From Halobaculum gomorrense (GTDB taxonomy: Archaea; Halobacteriota; Halobacteria; Halobacteriales; Haloferacaceae): DNA of 64,000 nucleotides. Location: assembly GCF_900129775.1 (NCBI RefSeq), contig NZ_FQWV01000002.1, positions 186,001 through 250,000 of the forward strand. The letters are read 5' to 3'. The notes under the pieces were generated by a model. It worked only from the letters and a program-made list of their open reading frames with translations. It made no database searches and was not told the DNA's origin. The first letter of the stretch is position 1. The number at the start of each line of letters is the position of its first letter. Positions 1-9,121 of the stretch are shown in pieces. Made by a program: the position numbers and the translations under genes.

Positions 1-1986
1 CATCTCCCCCTCGTGGACCGTCTCCCAGCGCGGATCGTCGCCGGCGGCGGCGCCCTCGCCCGCGGTCCGGTTCTCTGGCAGCCGCGAGAGGTCGAGCCCC
101 CGATCCATCGTGATCGCCGTCTCGGGACACCCCTCCTCGCAGAGGCCGCAGTTGACGCAGTCCTCGTGGGCGAACTGGAGGTCTCCGTCGTCGGTCCGAC
201 GGATGGCGTCGGTCGGGCACAGCGTCGAACATGTCGGGGTGAGGTTGCAGGCGTCCGAGACCGACATCACGCCGAAGTCCTTCAGCCCGCGGATCGCGTC
301 GCGCTCGGGATCGGTGAACTCGACGATCCGCCGGACCGATTCGAGCGTCCAGTCGTGGCTGTTGTACTCGGGGTTGGGCTTGTCCGCGCGGACGACGCCG
401 GTGGAGCGGTGCTCGCCCTCCGGCACCGGGTTCGGGTCGAGCGTCAGCTCCGTGAACTGGGACAGCTCCTCCGCGAACGCGCCGGGGTCGTCCGGATCCG
501 GCGCGAAGAAGGCGACGCGCTCGCCGAGGCCCAGGTCGCTCGTCGCGCGGTTGAGGCGCTCGACCAGCTCGGCCTTCGGGTCCGGACCGGAGTGGAGGCA
601 GTCGCCGCCGCAGCCGACGATCGCGACGCCGGCGGCGCCCGCGGCGAGGGCGTGCATGACGTGCCCCTCGCCGACGGTGTCGGTGCAGTTCACCTCGACG
701 GGGAGCACCGGCGGGTAGGCGATGTCCTCGCCGGCGGCGGCGCGGCGGCCGTACTCGTCGAGCGCGGCCGCGGCGCGCTCGTCGCAGGTGAACGCGACCA
801 CCGGCGTCTCGATGCCGCCGTCGCCGCCGGTGAACGGCCAGATGCCGCCGTCGTCGGTCTCGCGGCTGAGCAGCGCCTCGACCTCGCGGGCGATCCGCTC
901 GTTCGAGGGCTCCCGGAGCGAGACCGCGCCCGTGGGACACGAGGAGGTGCACGCCCCGCAGTTCTTGCAGGCCGCGAGGTCGAACGCGACCTCGTCGACG
1001 GCGGGGCGCTCGACGGCCTCGTGGGGACACGCGTCGACGCAGGCGGTGCAGCCCTGTTGGCCCGACTCGCCCGCGGCGCACACGTCCATCTCCAGATCGA
1101 GGTACTTCGGCTTCGTGACCCCGCCCAACAGCGACTCGACGGCGGCGACGGTGCCGGCGTCGACCGGGCCGGTGTAGTAGCCGATGCGCCCCCCGCGGGC
1201 CGTCGACGTGCCGGCGGGGTCGATCACCTGGTCGGCGTCGACGGTTCGCGTGACGCCCGACAGGTCGATCGCGTCCGTCGGGCAGCACTCGGTCCACTCC
1301 CCGTCCGGGGCGTCGGGGTGGATGTCGACGGGGCGGCGGGTGATCATCCCGTCTGGACCCTCCTGCACGCACTTCATGCAAGAGATGCAGTCCTCGGTGA
1401 CGCGGGCCTCGACCTGCACCTCGAACTCGCCGAAGCGCCCCTCGACGGCGACGAGGCGACCCCGCTCGACGGTCACGTCCGAGAGATCCGCTTCCGCATC
1501 GGCGTACTCGGCGCCGTCGGCGAGCAGTGTCACCTCGGCGGAATCGGCCAGCGCGGCCGCGCTCTCGGCGTCGCCGACGACCAGCACGTGCTCGCCGGCC
1601 TCGCGCTCGACGGTCCGCTCGCCGGCCTCGTGTTCGAGACCGGTCCGGCGCGCGTTTATCAGCCGCGCCGTCTTGTCGGTGGCGTCGTCGCGCTCGTGGA
1701 CCCAGCCGGCGCGCTCGCGGTGGTCCACGAACGCCGCGGCCTCCGGATGGAGCCCCTTCGACTCGACGAGGTCGTCGAACTTCGCCTTACAGCCGTCGTC
1801 GCACGCGCCGACGACGAGCTGGTCGAGGTCGTACTCGTCGATCAGCCCGTCGACGGCGGGCAGCGCGTCCCGGCACAGCAGCTCCGAGGATGCCACGACC
1901 TCGACGTCGCGGACCCCGTCGCGCACCGCCTCGAGATCCACGTCGCAGGTCCCGCCGCACGAGCAGACGAATGCCCCGACGTTCAT
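1..1986 (-). CDS. HdrA/MvhD-like multi-cluster iron-sulfur oxidoreductase subunit (partial, C-terminus off window)
   Basis: This is a long open frame of 662 codons that begins at the ATG at 1986 and is still open at the left edge. The translation has an N-terminal Cys motif (VCSCGGTC), then a ferredoxin-like motif (CISCMKC), a 4Fe-4S pair (CTACVDACP and CKNCGACTSSCP), a middle domain with FTCDERA and GCGGDCLH that resembles the MvhD/heterodisulfide reductase-linked FeS subunit, and a further cluster pair (CNLTPTCSTLCP, CVNCGLCEEGCP). Such proteins pass electrons between soluble carriers and larger oxidoreductases. It is divergent from the formate dehydrogenase-like operon with a 195-base shared intergenic region, which suggests a joint role (inference). 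The FAD-binding segment of classical HdrA was not recognised in the visible part. The family is clear; the electron partners are unknown. Confidence 0.8.
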   Translation of the reverse strand, partial: MNVGAFVCSCGGTCDVDLEAVRDGVRDVEVVASSELLCRDALPAVDGLIDEYDLDQLVVGACDDGCKAKFDDLVESKGLHPEAAAFVDHRERAGWVHERDDATDKTARLINARRTGLEHEAGERTVEREAGEHVLVVGDAESAAALADSAEVTLLADGAEYADAEADLSDVTVERGRLVAVEGRFGEFEVQVEARVTEDCISCMKCVQEGPDGMITRRPVDIHPDAPDGEWTECCPTDAIDLSGVTRTVDADQVIDPAGTSTARGGRIGYYTGPVDAGTVAAVESLLGGVTKPKYLDLEMDVCAAGESGQQGCTACVDACPHEAVERPAVDEVAFDLAACKNCGACTSSCPTGAVSLREPSNERIAREVEALLSRETDDGGIWPFTGGDGGIETPVVAFTCDERAAAALDEYGRRAAAGEDIAYPPVLPVEVNCTDTVGEGHVMHALAAGAAGVAIVGCGGDCLHSGPDPKAELVERLNRATSDLGLGERVAFFAPDPDDPGAFAEELSQFTELTLDPNPVPEGEHRSTGVVRADKPNPEYNSHDWTLESVRRIVEFTDPERDAIRGLKDFGVMSVSDACNLTPTCSTLCPTDAIRRTDDGDLQFAHEDCVNCGLCEEGCPETAITMDRGLDLSRLPENRTAGEGAAAGDDPRWETVHEGEM

Positions 1987-2008
1987 CGTCGGAGTCAACG
2001 CGGTCACG

Positions 2009-2020
2009 GGTATATACCTT
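2009..2020 (-). promoter_or_regulatory. TATA box for the HdrA-like gene
   Basis: A GGTATATACC-like sequence is centred about 28 bases upstream of the ATG at 1986 on the minus strand. That is the spacing of an archaeal TATA box driving a leaderless transcript. In the other direction no equally good box is seen for the formate dehydrogenase operon; candidates are weak (ATTAAA near 2112 and TATGATAG near 2140). A small inverted repeat, CACCA at 2150-2154 and TGGTG at 2160-2164, lies just before the operon start at 2182. Confidence 0.55.
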
Positions 2021-2181
2021 GCGTCGGGAAACCAACTGACAGCGATATTGCGGGTGATCTTTCCGGTTGGTTTAGGATGCCCAAAAAATTTCAACTACTC
2101 TTTCACCGAACATTAAAGGGAGATGCTTTCGTTAGCGCGTATGATAGTCCACCAACCAGTGGTGAATGTCAACATAACACA

Positions 2182-5100
2182 ATGAGCACGGAACCGGTCT
2201 CACTGGACCTAGACAGACGGTCGTTCCTGAAGGCGAGCGCGTTGGCCGGCGCGGTCGCCCTCGGGGGCGGTGGCGCGGGACAAGCACTCGCCCAAAGCGG
2301 CGGCGAGGCGGATGGAGCAGACACCGATCACACGGAGTTGACGAAGACGATCTGCAACTTCTGTGCGGTCGGCTGCGGATTCCACGGCGAACGCGACGGC
2401 AACGCGTTCGTCGGGCAGGAGTCGTGGAGCGATCACCCGGTCAATCAGGGGTCACTCTGTTCGAAGGGCGCGTCCATCTACGGGAGCGAACACTCCGAGA
2501 AACGCCTGAAGTCGCCGATGCGACGGACGGCCGACGGCAACTGGGAGAAGCTCTCGTGGAACGATGCCTACGACATCGTCGGCGGCGAACTCGCGCGGAT
2601 CAAAGACGAGTACGGCGCCGACTCGACGATGTGGCTCGGGAGCGCGCACCACTCCAACGAGGAGTCGTACGCGTTCCGGAAGCTCGCGTCGTTCTACGGG
2701 ACGAACAACGTCGACCACCAGGCGCGCATCTGCCACTCGACGACGGTCGCCGGCCTCGCGAACACGTGGGGCTACGGGGCGATGACCAACACGATCAACG
2801 ACTATCGGAACTTCGATATGGACTTGATCATCGGTCAGAACCCGGCCGAAGCCCACCCGATCGCGATGCAGCACATCCTGGAGGGGCAAAAGCGCGGGGG
2901 GAAGATCGTCGTCGTGGACCCGCGGTTCACGAAGACCGCGGCCCACGCCGACTACTACTACCGCCTGCGCCCCGGCACCGACGTGGCGCTGATGATGGGC
3001 GTGATCAAGTGGCTCCGAGACAACGGCGAGCTCGACGACGAGATGCTCACCGAGCGCGTCCAGGCGTGGCCCGATGTCGAGAACGACCTCGACGACTACG
3101 ACCTGGAGACGGTCTCGGACATCACGTGGCTCTCGGTCGAGGAGATCGAGGAGCTGGCCGGCCTCGTGGCCGAGCACAGCCCCAAGATGCAGATCGAGTG
3201 GGCGATGGGCGGGACCCAGCACAACAACGGGACCCAGAACATCCGCTCGTACGCGATGCTGTCGCTGGCCTCCGGGTCGGCCGCGCAGTCCGGCGGCGGT
3301 CTGCAGGTCATGCGCGGGCACGCCAACGTCCAGGGCGCGACCGACCTCGCGGTCGCGAGCCACATCCTGCCGGGGTACTACTCGGTCGGTTCGCCCGGCT
3401 CCTGGCAGTACTGGTGTGACGTGTGGTCCGAGAGCCCGTTCACCTCGGGCACCGTCGAGTTCGAGGAGCTGTATCAAGAGTACGACCAGATGCCGTCCGA
3501 GAAGTACGTCCGGCAGTCGCCGAACACCGAGAACGCCGACGACATCGACGAGTCGTTCCCGGCGGAGAACTCGATGATGTTCCAGAAGGGCCTCACCGTG
3601 GCCCGGTGGTTCGAGGCGGGCCTCCCGCAGGAGGAACGGCTCAACCAGACGCCGATCTACCAGCCGAACAGGCTGAAAGCGGCAATCATCTGGGGCCACT
3701 CGGTCAACTCCATCTCGGAGATGCAGAAGCAGCGCGACGCGATGGGGAACCTCGACTTGGTCGTCATCGTCGACGTGTTCCCGTCGACCGCGTCGGTGCT
3801 GCCCGAACTCGACATCGACGCCGAAGTCGTGCTGCTGTCGGCGTCGAGCCAGTACGAGCACCCCCGGTCGCTGACGAACTCCCACCGCTCGGTGCAGTGG
3901 TCGGAGGCCGTCCGCCCGCCGAGCCACAACACCCGCCCCGACATGCAGATCATGCAGGAGCTGGCGAACTACCTGGGCTTCGGCGACCACTTCGACTGGG
4001 GCAGCGGCCCCGAGATGTACAACGGGAAGTCGACGTACGAGGAGTGTCTGCGGGAGGTGAACCTCGGCGTCCGGACGATCGGCTACTGTCAGGACCCCGA
4101 ACGGCTCCAGCAGCACCTCGAGTACGACTACGCGTTCTCCTCGGAGAACCTGCAGGCCGACTCGCCGGGCACGCCGGTCCACGGCGACTACTGGATGCTC
4201 CCGTGGCCGTGCTGGGGTGAGGGGCACCCGGGCACGCCGATCATCTGGAACGACGACAAGGACCCGCGAAACGGTGGACAGGACTTCCGCGCCCGCTGGG
4301 GCGTGCAGGCGCCGACGCCGGAGGAGTGGGAACAGATGAGCGACAAGCCGTACCCGATGCAGGCGACCTACGACCAGGGCGGCGAGGAGGCGCTCAACAT
4401 GTTGCGGGACCCGTTCACGCCGGATAACTGGGAGTCGGACTGGTCCGGCGAGATCAACGGCGTCCCCCAGTACCCAGGCTTCGCGACGACGATGCCGGAC
4501 GACAAGACGAACCCGGACGCGCTGACGCTCCCGTACGAGTACGCGCTCCGGGAGGACACGTCCGTGTACGACACGGCCGTCGCGATGAACGAGCAGTACG
4601 ACGCCGGCTTCGACGAGGAGTTCTACCAGCAGTACGACTACAAGCAGCCCGACGCGCCGACGGGACGCGGCCGGGCGCGCGGCGTCGTCTGGGGGTTCCT
4701 CGACACCACGCCGGTTCACCGCGAGCCGATCGAGAGCCCGCGCTCGGACCTGGTCCAGCAGTGGCCCGCGAACGGCCAGCAGCGGAACTTCTACCGCCTC
4801 GACCAGAACAACGCGGTGACACAGGAGAAGGCGATGCAGAAGCTGGTCGACCAGGGGCTGGACAACCAGAACAGCGACTGGACGATCATGACCACCGGGC
4901 GCCAGGTCGAACACCAGGGCGGCGGGGCCGAATCGCGGTCCATCGAGTACACGGCGGACCTGCAGCCGCACATGTACGCGGAGATCCATCCGAACATGGC
5001 CGACCGCCTCGGCGTCGACGGCGGCGACATGCTCGTCATCTCGACGACCGACCGCGGCTCGATCATGGTCAAAGCGCGGGTGACGTACCGCCCGAACGAA

Positions 5101-5445
5101 GAGGAGACGTTCCTCCCGTTCCACTGGGGCGGCATCTTCCGCGGCGAGTCCCTCGAGGAGAAGTACCCTGAGGGAACGGTGCCGTACGCGATCGGCGACT
5201 CCGTGAACATCATCACCTCGAAGGGGTACGACGTGGAGACCCAGATGCAGGAGACGAAGCCCGCGATGGTGCGGGTCCAGAAGGCGACGCAGTCGCTCGT
5301 CAACGAGCTCTCGATGCGCGGCGTCGACGAGGGCGGGCTCTCCGACGAGCCGATCGACCTCGACAGCTACGAGTTCCCGCAGGACCGCAACGGCTTCGGC
5401 CAGCAGAAGGACTTCGACGTCCGCGACAACACGACGGTGCAATAA
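2182..5445 (+). CDS. fdhA: Formate dehydrogenase-N-like molybdopterin oxidoreductase, catalytic alpha subunit (Tat-exported)
   Basis: The protein has 1087 residues, close to FDH-N alpha subunits (about 1015). It starts with a twin-arginine signal (DRRSFLKAS, residues 11-19) and a hydrophobic stretch, so it should work outside the membrane. The 4Fe-4S ligands are Cys58, Cys61, Cys65 and Cys93. The active-site segment ARICHSTTVAGL carries Cys184-His185 in the place of the Sec-His pair of E. coli FdnG, followed by GAMTN as in that family, and RGHANVQG is also conserved. Oxidation of formate to CO2 with electrons passed to the beta subunit is therefore the likely reaction. The start was set at the ATG at 2182 because the Tat signal follows directly; the frame is open upstream but that part is noncoding. 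The three following genes are coupled to it. The substrate is inferred, since other members of the superfamily resemble it. Confidence 0.85.
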   Translation: MSTEPVSLDLDRRSFLKASALAGAVALGGGGAGQALAQSGGEADGADTDHTELTKTICNFCAVGCGFHGERDGNAFVGQESWSDHPVNQGSLCSKGASIYGSEHSEKRLKSPMRRTADGNWEKLSWNDAYDIVGGELARIKDEYGADSTMWLGSAHHSNEESYAFRKLASFYGTNNVDHQARICHSTTVAGLANTWGYGAMTNTINDYRNFDMDLIIGQNPAEAHPIAMQHILEGQKRGGKIVVVDPRFTKTAAHADYYYRLRPGTDVALMMGVIKWLRDNGELDDEMLTERVQAWPDVENDLDDYDLETVSDITWLSVEEIEELAGLVAEHSPKMQIEWAMGGTQHNNGTQNIRSYAMLSLASGSAAQSGGGLQVMRGHANVQGATDLAVASHILPGYYSVGSPGSWQYWCDVWSESPFTSGTVEFEELYQEYDQMPSEKYVRQSPNTENADDIDESFPAENSMMFQKGLTVARWFEAGLPQEERLNQTPIYQPNRLKAAIIWGHSVNSISEMQKQRDAMGNLDLVVIVDVFPSTASVLPELDIDAEVVLLSASSQYEHPRSLTNSHRSVQWSEAVRPPSHNTRPDMQIMQELANYLGFGDHFDWGSGPEMYNGKSTYEECLREVNLGVRTIGYCQDPERLQQHLEYDYAFSSENLQADSPGTPVHGDYWMLPWPCWGEGHPGTPIIWNDDKDPRNGGQDFRARWGVQAPTPEEWEQMSDKPYPMQATYDQGGEEALNMLRDPFTPDNWESDWSGEINGVPQYPGFATTMPDDKTNPDALTLPYEYALREDTSVYDTAVAMNEQYDAGFDEEFYQQYDYKQPDAPTGRGRARGVVWGFLDTTPVHREPIESPRSDLVQQWPANGQQRNFYRLDQNNAVTQEKAMQKLVDQGLDNQNSDWTIMTTGRQVEHQGGGAESRSIEYTADLQPHMYAEIHPNMADRLGVDGGDMLVISTTDRGSIMVKARVTYRPNEEETFLPFHWGGIFRGESLEEKYPEGTVPYAIGDSVNIITSKGYDVETQMQETKPAMVRVQKATQSLVNELSMRGVDEGGLSDEPIDLDSYEFPQDRNGFGQQKDFDVRDNTTVQ

Positions 5446-5448
5446 CCA

Positions 5449-6138
5449 ATGGCAACTAACGACACCAGCAAGCAGGTCATGGGTCAGGGGGTGATGAGTA
5501 CCGGCGAGGGTACTCGGATCTTCCCCGACGTGGAGGCCTGCATCGACTGCGGCGGCTGCGTCGTCGCGTGCAAGCGCACGTGGGACGTGCCCCGCGACGA
5601 ACAACGGATCAGCATCTCCACGATGCTGGAGGGACAGCCGGCCGAGCCGATGCAGCGGTACAACACCGACAGCGCGGCCGCGCTCGGAACCGACGGCTCG
5701 CCCGGCGAGACGTCGATCCCGATGCAGTGTTACCACTGCGAGGAGGCGCCGTGCGTCTCGGTGTGTCCGACCGACTCGCTGATCAAGAAAGACAACGGGT
5801 TCGTCGACGTGCGCGACAACCTCTGCGTCGGCTGCCAGTACTGCCTGTCCGCGTGCCCGTTCGGCGCGCCGCAGTTCCCCGGCTCCGACGAGGGCGCCGC
5901 GCGGCTGTTCGGCAACGGCGGCACGATGGACAAGTGTACGATGTGCGAGGAGCGCCAGGACGTCGGCAAGGGGCCGGCCTGCGCCGAGGAGTGCGCGACC
6001 GACGCGCTGCTGGTCGGCGAGGCGAACGAGATCGCCGACGAGCTGGAGAAGCGCGGCTCCGGATCGTTCTTCAACGACGTCGCCATGGGGATCATCTTCG
6101 GCGACGACGCTGACCAGTTCGAGGGGAGCAACGCATGA
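5449..6138 (+). CDS. Four-cluster ferredoxin, beta (electron transfer) subunit of the formate dehydrogenase-like complex
   Basis: The 229-residue protein carries four cysteine groups typical of FdnH/DmsB-like subunits: CIDCGGCVVAC, CYHCEEAPCVSVCP, CVGCQYCLSACP and CTMCEERQ followed by CAEEC. These bind four 4Fe-4S clusters that wire the molybdopterin subunit to a membrane cytochrome b. It starts three bases after the alpha subunit stop. Unlike E. coli FdnH it has no obvious C-terminal membrane helix; the next gene may supply the anchor. It has no signal of its own and probably travels with the alpha subunit through the Tat system (known for this family, inferred here). Confidence 0.85.
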   Translation: MATNDTSKQVMGQGVMSTGEGTRIFPDVEACIDCGGCVVACKRTWDVPRDEQRISISTMLEGQPAEPMQRYNTDSAAALGTDGSPGETSIPMQCYHCEEAPCVSVCPTDSLIKKDNGFVDVRDNLCVGCQYCLSACPFGAPQFPGSDEGAARLFGNGGTMDKCTMCEERQDVGKGPACAEECATDALLVGEANEIADELEKRGSGSFFNDVAMGIIFGDDADQFEGSNA

Positions 6139-6578
6139 GTTACCGCGAACACCTTCCAGAGACCGAGGGCTACCCGCGCGCGGCGATCGCGATCAACGCG
6201 GTCATCGCGATTGCGGTGACGGCGCTGATCCTCTGGTGGGCCTCGGAGTTCGCGGTCTTCTACGAGAACCTCTTCCGCATCCAGCCCGTCGCCGAGGGCG
6301 CCAACGCGGGCGTCGGCTCCGACTGGACCTCGGGCAACCAGATCGCCTGGCTCGACTTCCTGATCGCGATCACGCACGCGGCGGACGTGCTGATGGGCGT
6401 GTTCATCCTGTTCATGATGTTCCTGCACTGGGGCGCGTTCCGCCGGCTCGCCGCACGGATGCGCCAGCCCGGCGACTCGGGCTCCAGCGCGGTCGCCGCC
6501 GACGGCGGGCGCGTCGACGACGAGGCAAGCGCCGGGACCGACGGCGACACCGCCGCAGACGGAGGTGAGCGCGCATGA
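6135..6578 (+). CDS. Small two-helix membrane protein of the formate dehydrogenase-like operon
   Basis: The 147-residue protein has two predicted membrane helices (about residues 18-40 and 73-100) and an acidic, low-complexity C-terminal tail. Its ATG overlaps the stop of the ferredoxin gene (ATGA) and its own stop overlaps the next start in the same way, so it is made as part of the complex. No family was recognised. Because the ferredoxin subunit lacks the usual C-terminal anchor helix, this protein may replace it and dock the exported subunits to the cytochrome b (inference). Confidence 0.7.
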   Translation: MSYREHLPETEGYPRAAIAINAVIAIAVTALILWWASEFAVFYENLFRIQPVAEGANAGVGSDWTSGNQIAWLDFLIAITHAADVLMGVFILFMMFLHWGAFRRLAARMRQPGDSGSSAVAADGGRVDDEASAGTDGDTAADGGERA

Positions 6579-7582
6579 CGCAACTGGATCACGGGAAGTT
6601 CAGCAAGATGACGACCACGTTCCACACGCTGCTGGCGCTGGACGTGTTCGTCCTGTTCTTCTCGGGCTACAGCCTGATGTTCAACGACGAGCTGTGGTGG
6701 ATGGTCGGCCTCATGGGCGGCGCAAGCGGCGTTTCGGCGGTCCACCGCGTCGCCGGCGGCGGCCTGCTGGCGCTCATCGTCTTCTGGATGCTGATGATGG
6801 TGACGACCGACACCGGCCGCGGGAACTTCCGGGAGATCCTCCCGTCGAAGGGGGACTTCGACGCGTTCATCCAAGACGTGCAGTTCCTCCTCGGCAACGT
6901 CGACGAGCGACACCCGAACGCCCGTCAGTTCGCCGGCGGCACAGCCGACGAGATCCCGCTGCTCACCTACATCGGGAAGGGCGTCGTGTTCATCTTCGCC
7001 GCCGAACTGACGCTGCTGTCGATCTCGGGGGTCCTCATCTGGTCGAAGACCGGCGTCATCTCGCTGCTGGCGACGAAGACCGCCGCGGCGGCGTTCGTCA
7101 CGTTCCACGGTCTGCTGGGCGTCATCATGCTGATGGGGGTCATCTTCCACATCTTCGAGCACGGCTTCCACCCGGCGCTGTACCCGGTGGAAGTGAAGGC
7201 GTTCATCCCGCGCTCGATGATCCCGGAGGAGCACGACGACTCGACTGAGGGAACCGGCATCGAGCGGCTCGAACTCGCGCCCTCGTGGAACATGGCCTCG
7301 ACGGTCGTCGGCGCGATGGCGGTCATCGGCATCGTGTCGGTGCTGCTCGGGAGCCTGTTCGACGAAGGCTATCCCGTGCCGCGCGAACTCGCGATCGGCG
7401 GCGGGCCGACCGACGTCCTGCTGACTGTCGGTATCAACATGGGCGTGTTCGTGCTGCTGCTCGGACTCGTCCTCCAGATGTACGGCAACCTCCTGCGCGT
7501 CCGCTGGCAGAAGCAGTTGGAGCAGGAGGCGTCCGAGCCGACGGCCGCCGCGGACGGCGGTCGCGTCGAATCCGACGACTGA
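6575..7582 (+). CDS. Cytochrome b subunit (gamma) of formate dehydrogenase-like complex
   Basis: The protein has 335 residues and about six hydrophobic helices. The first four match the di-haem cytochrome b fold of FDH-N gamma and NiFe hydrogenase cytochrome b, with candidate haem ligands in TTFHTLL, VHRVAGG, TFHGLLG and IFHIFEHGFH. It should take electrons from the ferredoxin subunit and pass them to the quinone pool. Two additional helices and an acidic tail extend the C-terminus beyond the usual 217-residue form. Its ATG overlaps the preceding stop codon, which confirms the four-gene operon. Confidence 0.8.
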   Translation: MTQLDHGKFSKMTTTFHTLLALDVFVLFFSGYSLMFNDELWWMVGLMGGASGVSAVHRVAGGGLLALIVFWMLMMVTTDTGRGNFREILPSKGDFDAFIQDVQFLLGNVDERHPNARQFAGGTADEIPLLTYIGKGVVFIFAAELTLLSISGVLIWSKTGVISLLATKTAAAAFVTFHGLLGVIMLMGVIFHIFEHGFHPALYPVEVKAFIPRSMIPEEHDDSTEGTGIERLELAPSWNMASTVVGAMAVIGIVSVLLGSLFDEGYPVPRELAIGGGPTDVLLTVGINMGVFVLLLGLVLQMYGNLLRVRWQKQLEQEASEPTAAADGGRVESDD

Positions 7583-7679
7583 GGCGACCGAGCGCCTCAC
7601 GGCCCGGCGTTCGTTTGTTGTCGGGACGCGTTCGCTGAAGTCACGCGGGCGCCCGCGACGGCACGGGTCGGGCGCGCCG

Positions 7680-8084
7680 TCAGGCTTCGACGCCGAGACT
7701 CAGCGCCTCGTCGCTGAGTTCGACGGTCACGTCGTTGCTCGTGTGCGTGTTGATCTGCTGGACGTTGCGCGTGAGCACTTCGAGGATATCCTTCGGCTCG
7801 GGGTACACTAGCATGTTGCCGTCGTCGTCCTCCATCACGAGCTGCGTGTCCGACAGCTGGATCTGGTTGCCCTCGATGCTGGCGACGACCGCGGGCAGCG
7901 CCTGCGCGGCGCCGCTGTCGCCCTCGCTCACCTTCGTGATGTAGATGCTGTCCAGGCCGATGAGGTCCTTGTACTCGCGGACGGTCTCGGCGCACTCGAT
8001 CATATCCTTCGATACCTCGGTCTTCGAGGCGTTGCCGTGTTCGCCCGCCAGACAGTGCTTGCAGACGCGTAGCTCCATTCGCAT
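7680..8084 (-). CDS. Conserved hypothetical protein with N-terminal CxxC motif
   Basis: The 134-residue acidic protein begins MRMELRVCKHC, giving a single CxxC close to the N-terminus. The rest is soluble and ends with a short acidic segment. Two ATGs are possible (8084 and 8078); the longer open frame upstream to 8144 reads through Arg-rich noncoding sequence and was not used. A TATA-like ATATATATT lies near 8110-8117. It stands convergent to the formate dehydrogenase operon. The function is unknown. Confidence 0.65.
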   Translation of the reverse strand: MRMELRVCKHCLAGEHGNASKTEVSKDMIECAETVREYKDLIGLDSIYITKVSEGDSGAAQALPAVVASIEGNQIQLSDTQLVMEDDDGNMLVYPEPKDILEVLTRNVQQINTHTSNDVTVELSDEALSLGVEA

Positions 8085-8179
8085 ACCCCGCCGTCGGCGG
8101 CCCGACGGGATATATATTCGCCCCGCGGCACCCCGGTTCCTCACCGAGGTTTAATAGGCGTCGGCGTCACCGAGGGGAC

Positions 8180-8365
8180 ATGGCTTCGACGCTCCTGAAC
8201 ACGGTGTACAGCCTCCTGGTGCTGGTCGTCGCGCTCGGCGGCCTGGCGGTCGTTCTCAGGGCCAGCGGCGCGGACCCCGAGGGAACGACGCGCATGGAGC
8301 TGACGGTGGTCGCGGTGGCGTTGTTCGTCATCGGACTCGTCGCAAGCACGCTGGGATATCTCTGA
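8180..8365 (+). CDS. Small two-helix membrane protein
   Basis: The 61-residue protein is almost entirely two hydrophobic helices (about residues 6-28 and 40-60) joined by a short polar loop with DPEGTT. Such tiny double-helix proteins are common in haloarchaea and are of unknown function. The start follows a typical short upstream region divergent from the CxxC gene. Confidence 0.6.
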   Translation: MASTLLNTVYSLLVLVVALGGLAVVLRASGADPEGTTRMELTVVAVALFVIGLVASTLGYL

Positions 8366-8410
8366 GCCGGAGCGTGCGGTGGCGTCGCCCGCGCGGGCGG
8401 TGGTGAAACG

Positions 8411-8569
8411 GTGCTGCGACGCGAACATGCCTGCGACCGCTGCGGCGACCCGATCCGCCCGGGCGAGGAGTACGCCGCCATCGACGGGATCACGCCCGAT
8501 GGCGACCTCCGGGCGCTGTTGTGCGTCTCCTGTGCCGCTGGACTGTCTCGATTTCTCGACGGGGAGTGA
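8411..8569 (+). CDS. Small CxxC zinc-finger protein (52 aa)
   Basis: A GTG-initiated frame of 52 codons encodes VLRREHACDRCGDP, an acidic middle and LCVSCAAGL near the C-terminus. The two CxxC pairs (CDRC and CVSC) form a likely zinc knuckle, as in the many small haloarchaeal zinc-finger proteins. The frame shows haloarchaeal codon use. The start is chosen on content; no ATG is available in frame close to it. The role is unknown. Confidence 0.6.
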   Translation: MLRREHACDRCGDPIRPGEEYAAIDGITPDGDLRALLCVSCAAGLSRFLDGE

Positions 8570-8682
8570 GTCGGCGTCTCGCGGGGCGACCGACTCGCAC
8601 GGTGCGCACCGCGACCGGAGCGCCCGCCCGACCCCGGTTCGCTCGACGGAAGCCTTTACTCGCGCCCGCCGAACGCGGATGC

Positions 8683-9072
8683 ATGGACGTGGATCTGGAT
8701 CTCGGTATCCCTCGCGGTGTGCTCGACTCGCTCCCCGACGACGACGGCGCCGCAGAGCAAGACATCCGGCGCGCGGTCGCCGGCTACCGACAGGCGCTGG
8801 AGGAGGGCTTCGCAGCCGCCGACGACGAGGCCGAGGCCGCCTCGGTCGCGGTCGACTTCCTCGAATACGCCGAGGAGCGCGCGGACATCTACGACGAATT
8901 CGTGCCCGAACTGCGCGCGTGGGGGCAGTCGCCCATCTACGCCATCGCGTGGCGCGATCTGTATATCGAGTTGGCCGCGCAGGTGCACGAAGTCGACTGG
9001 CTGGCCGAGCGCATCGACCGCGAACGCAACTACCGGCTGGTCGACGACGGGATCCGGTTCGGGCAGGACTAG
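8683..9072 (+). CDS. Conserved haloarchaeal hypothetical protein
   Basis: The 129-residue protein is strongly acidic and mostly helical, with no Cys, no signal and no membrane segment. It reads MDVDLDLGIPRG at the start and ends RFGQD. The start codon at 8683 follows about 110 noncoding bases after the zinc-finger gene. No domain was recognised. Confidence 0.6.
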   Translation: MDVDLDLGIPRGVLDSLPDDDGAAEQDIRRAVAGYRQALEEGFAAADDEAEAASVAVDFLEYAEERADIYDEFVPELRAWGQSPIYAIAWRDLYIELAAQVHEVDWLAERIDRERNYRLVDDGIRFGQD

Positions 9073-9121
9073 TTCGGTACGTTGTCGCGCTCGCCGAAGG
9101 CGCGCGCCGTTCACCCTCGTC

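Noticed and set aside
13-2181. Long open frame on the plus strand continuous with the formate dehydrogenase gene
   Set aside because: It is Arg/Ala/Val-rich and antisense to the Fe-S protein; the Tat signal marks the true start at 2182.
2452-5736. 1094-codon minus-strand open frame
   Set aside because: It is the reverse of the formate dehydrogenase alpha gene and has the Val/Leu/Arg-rich composition of GC-rich antisense frames.
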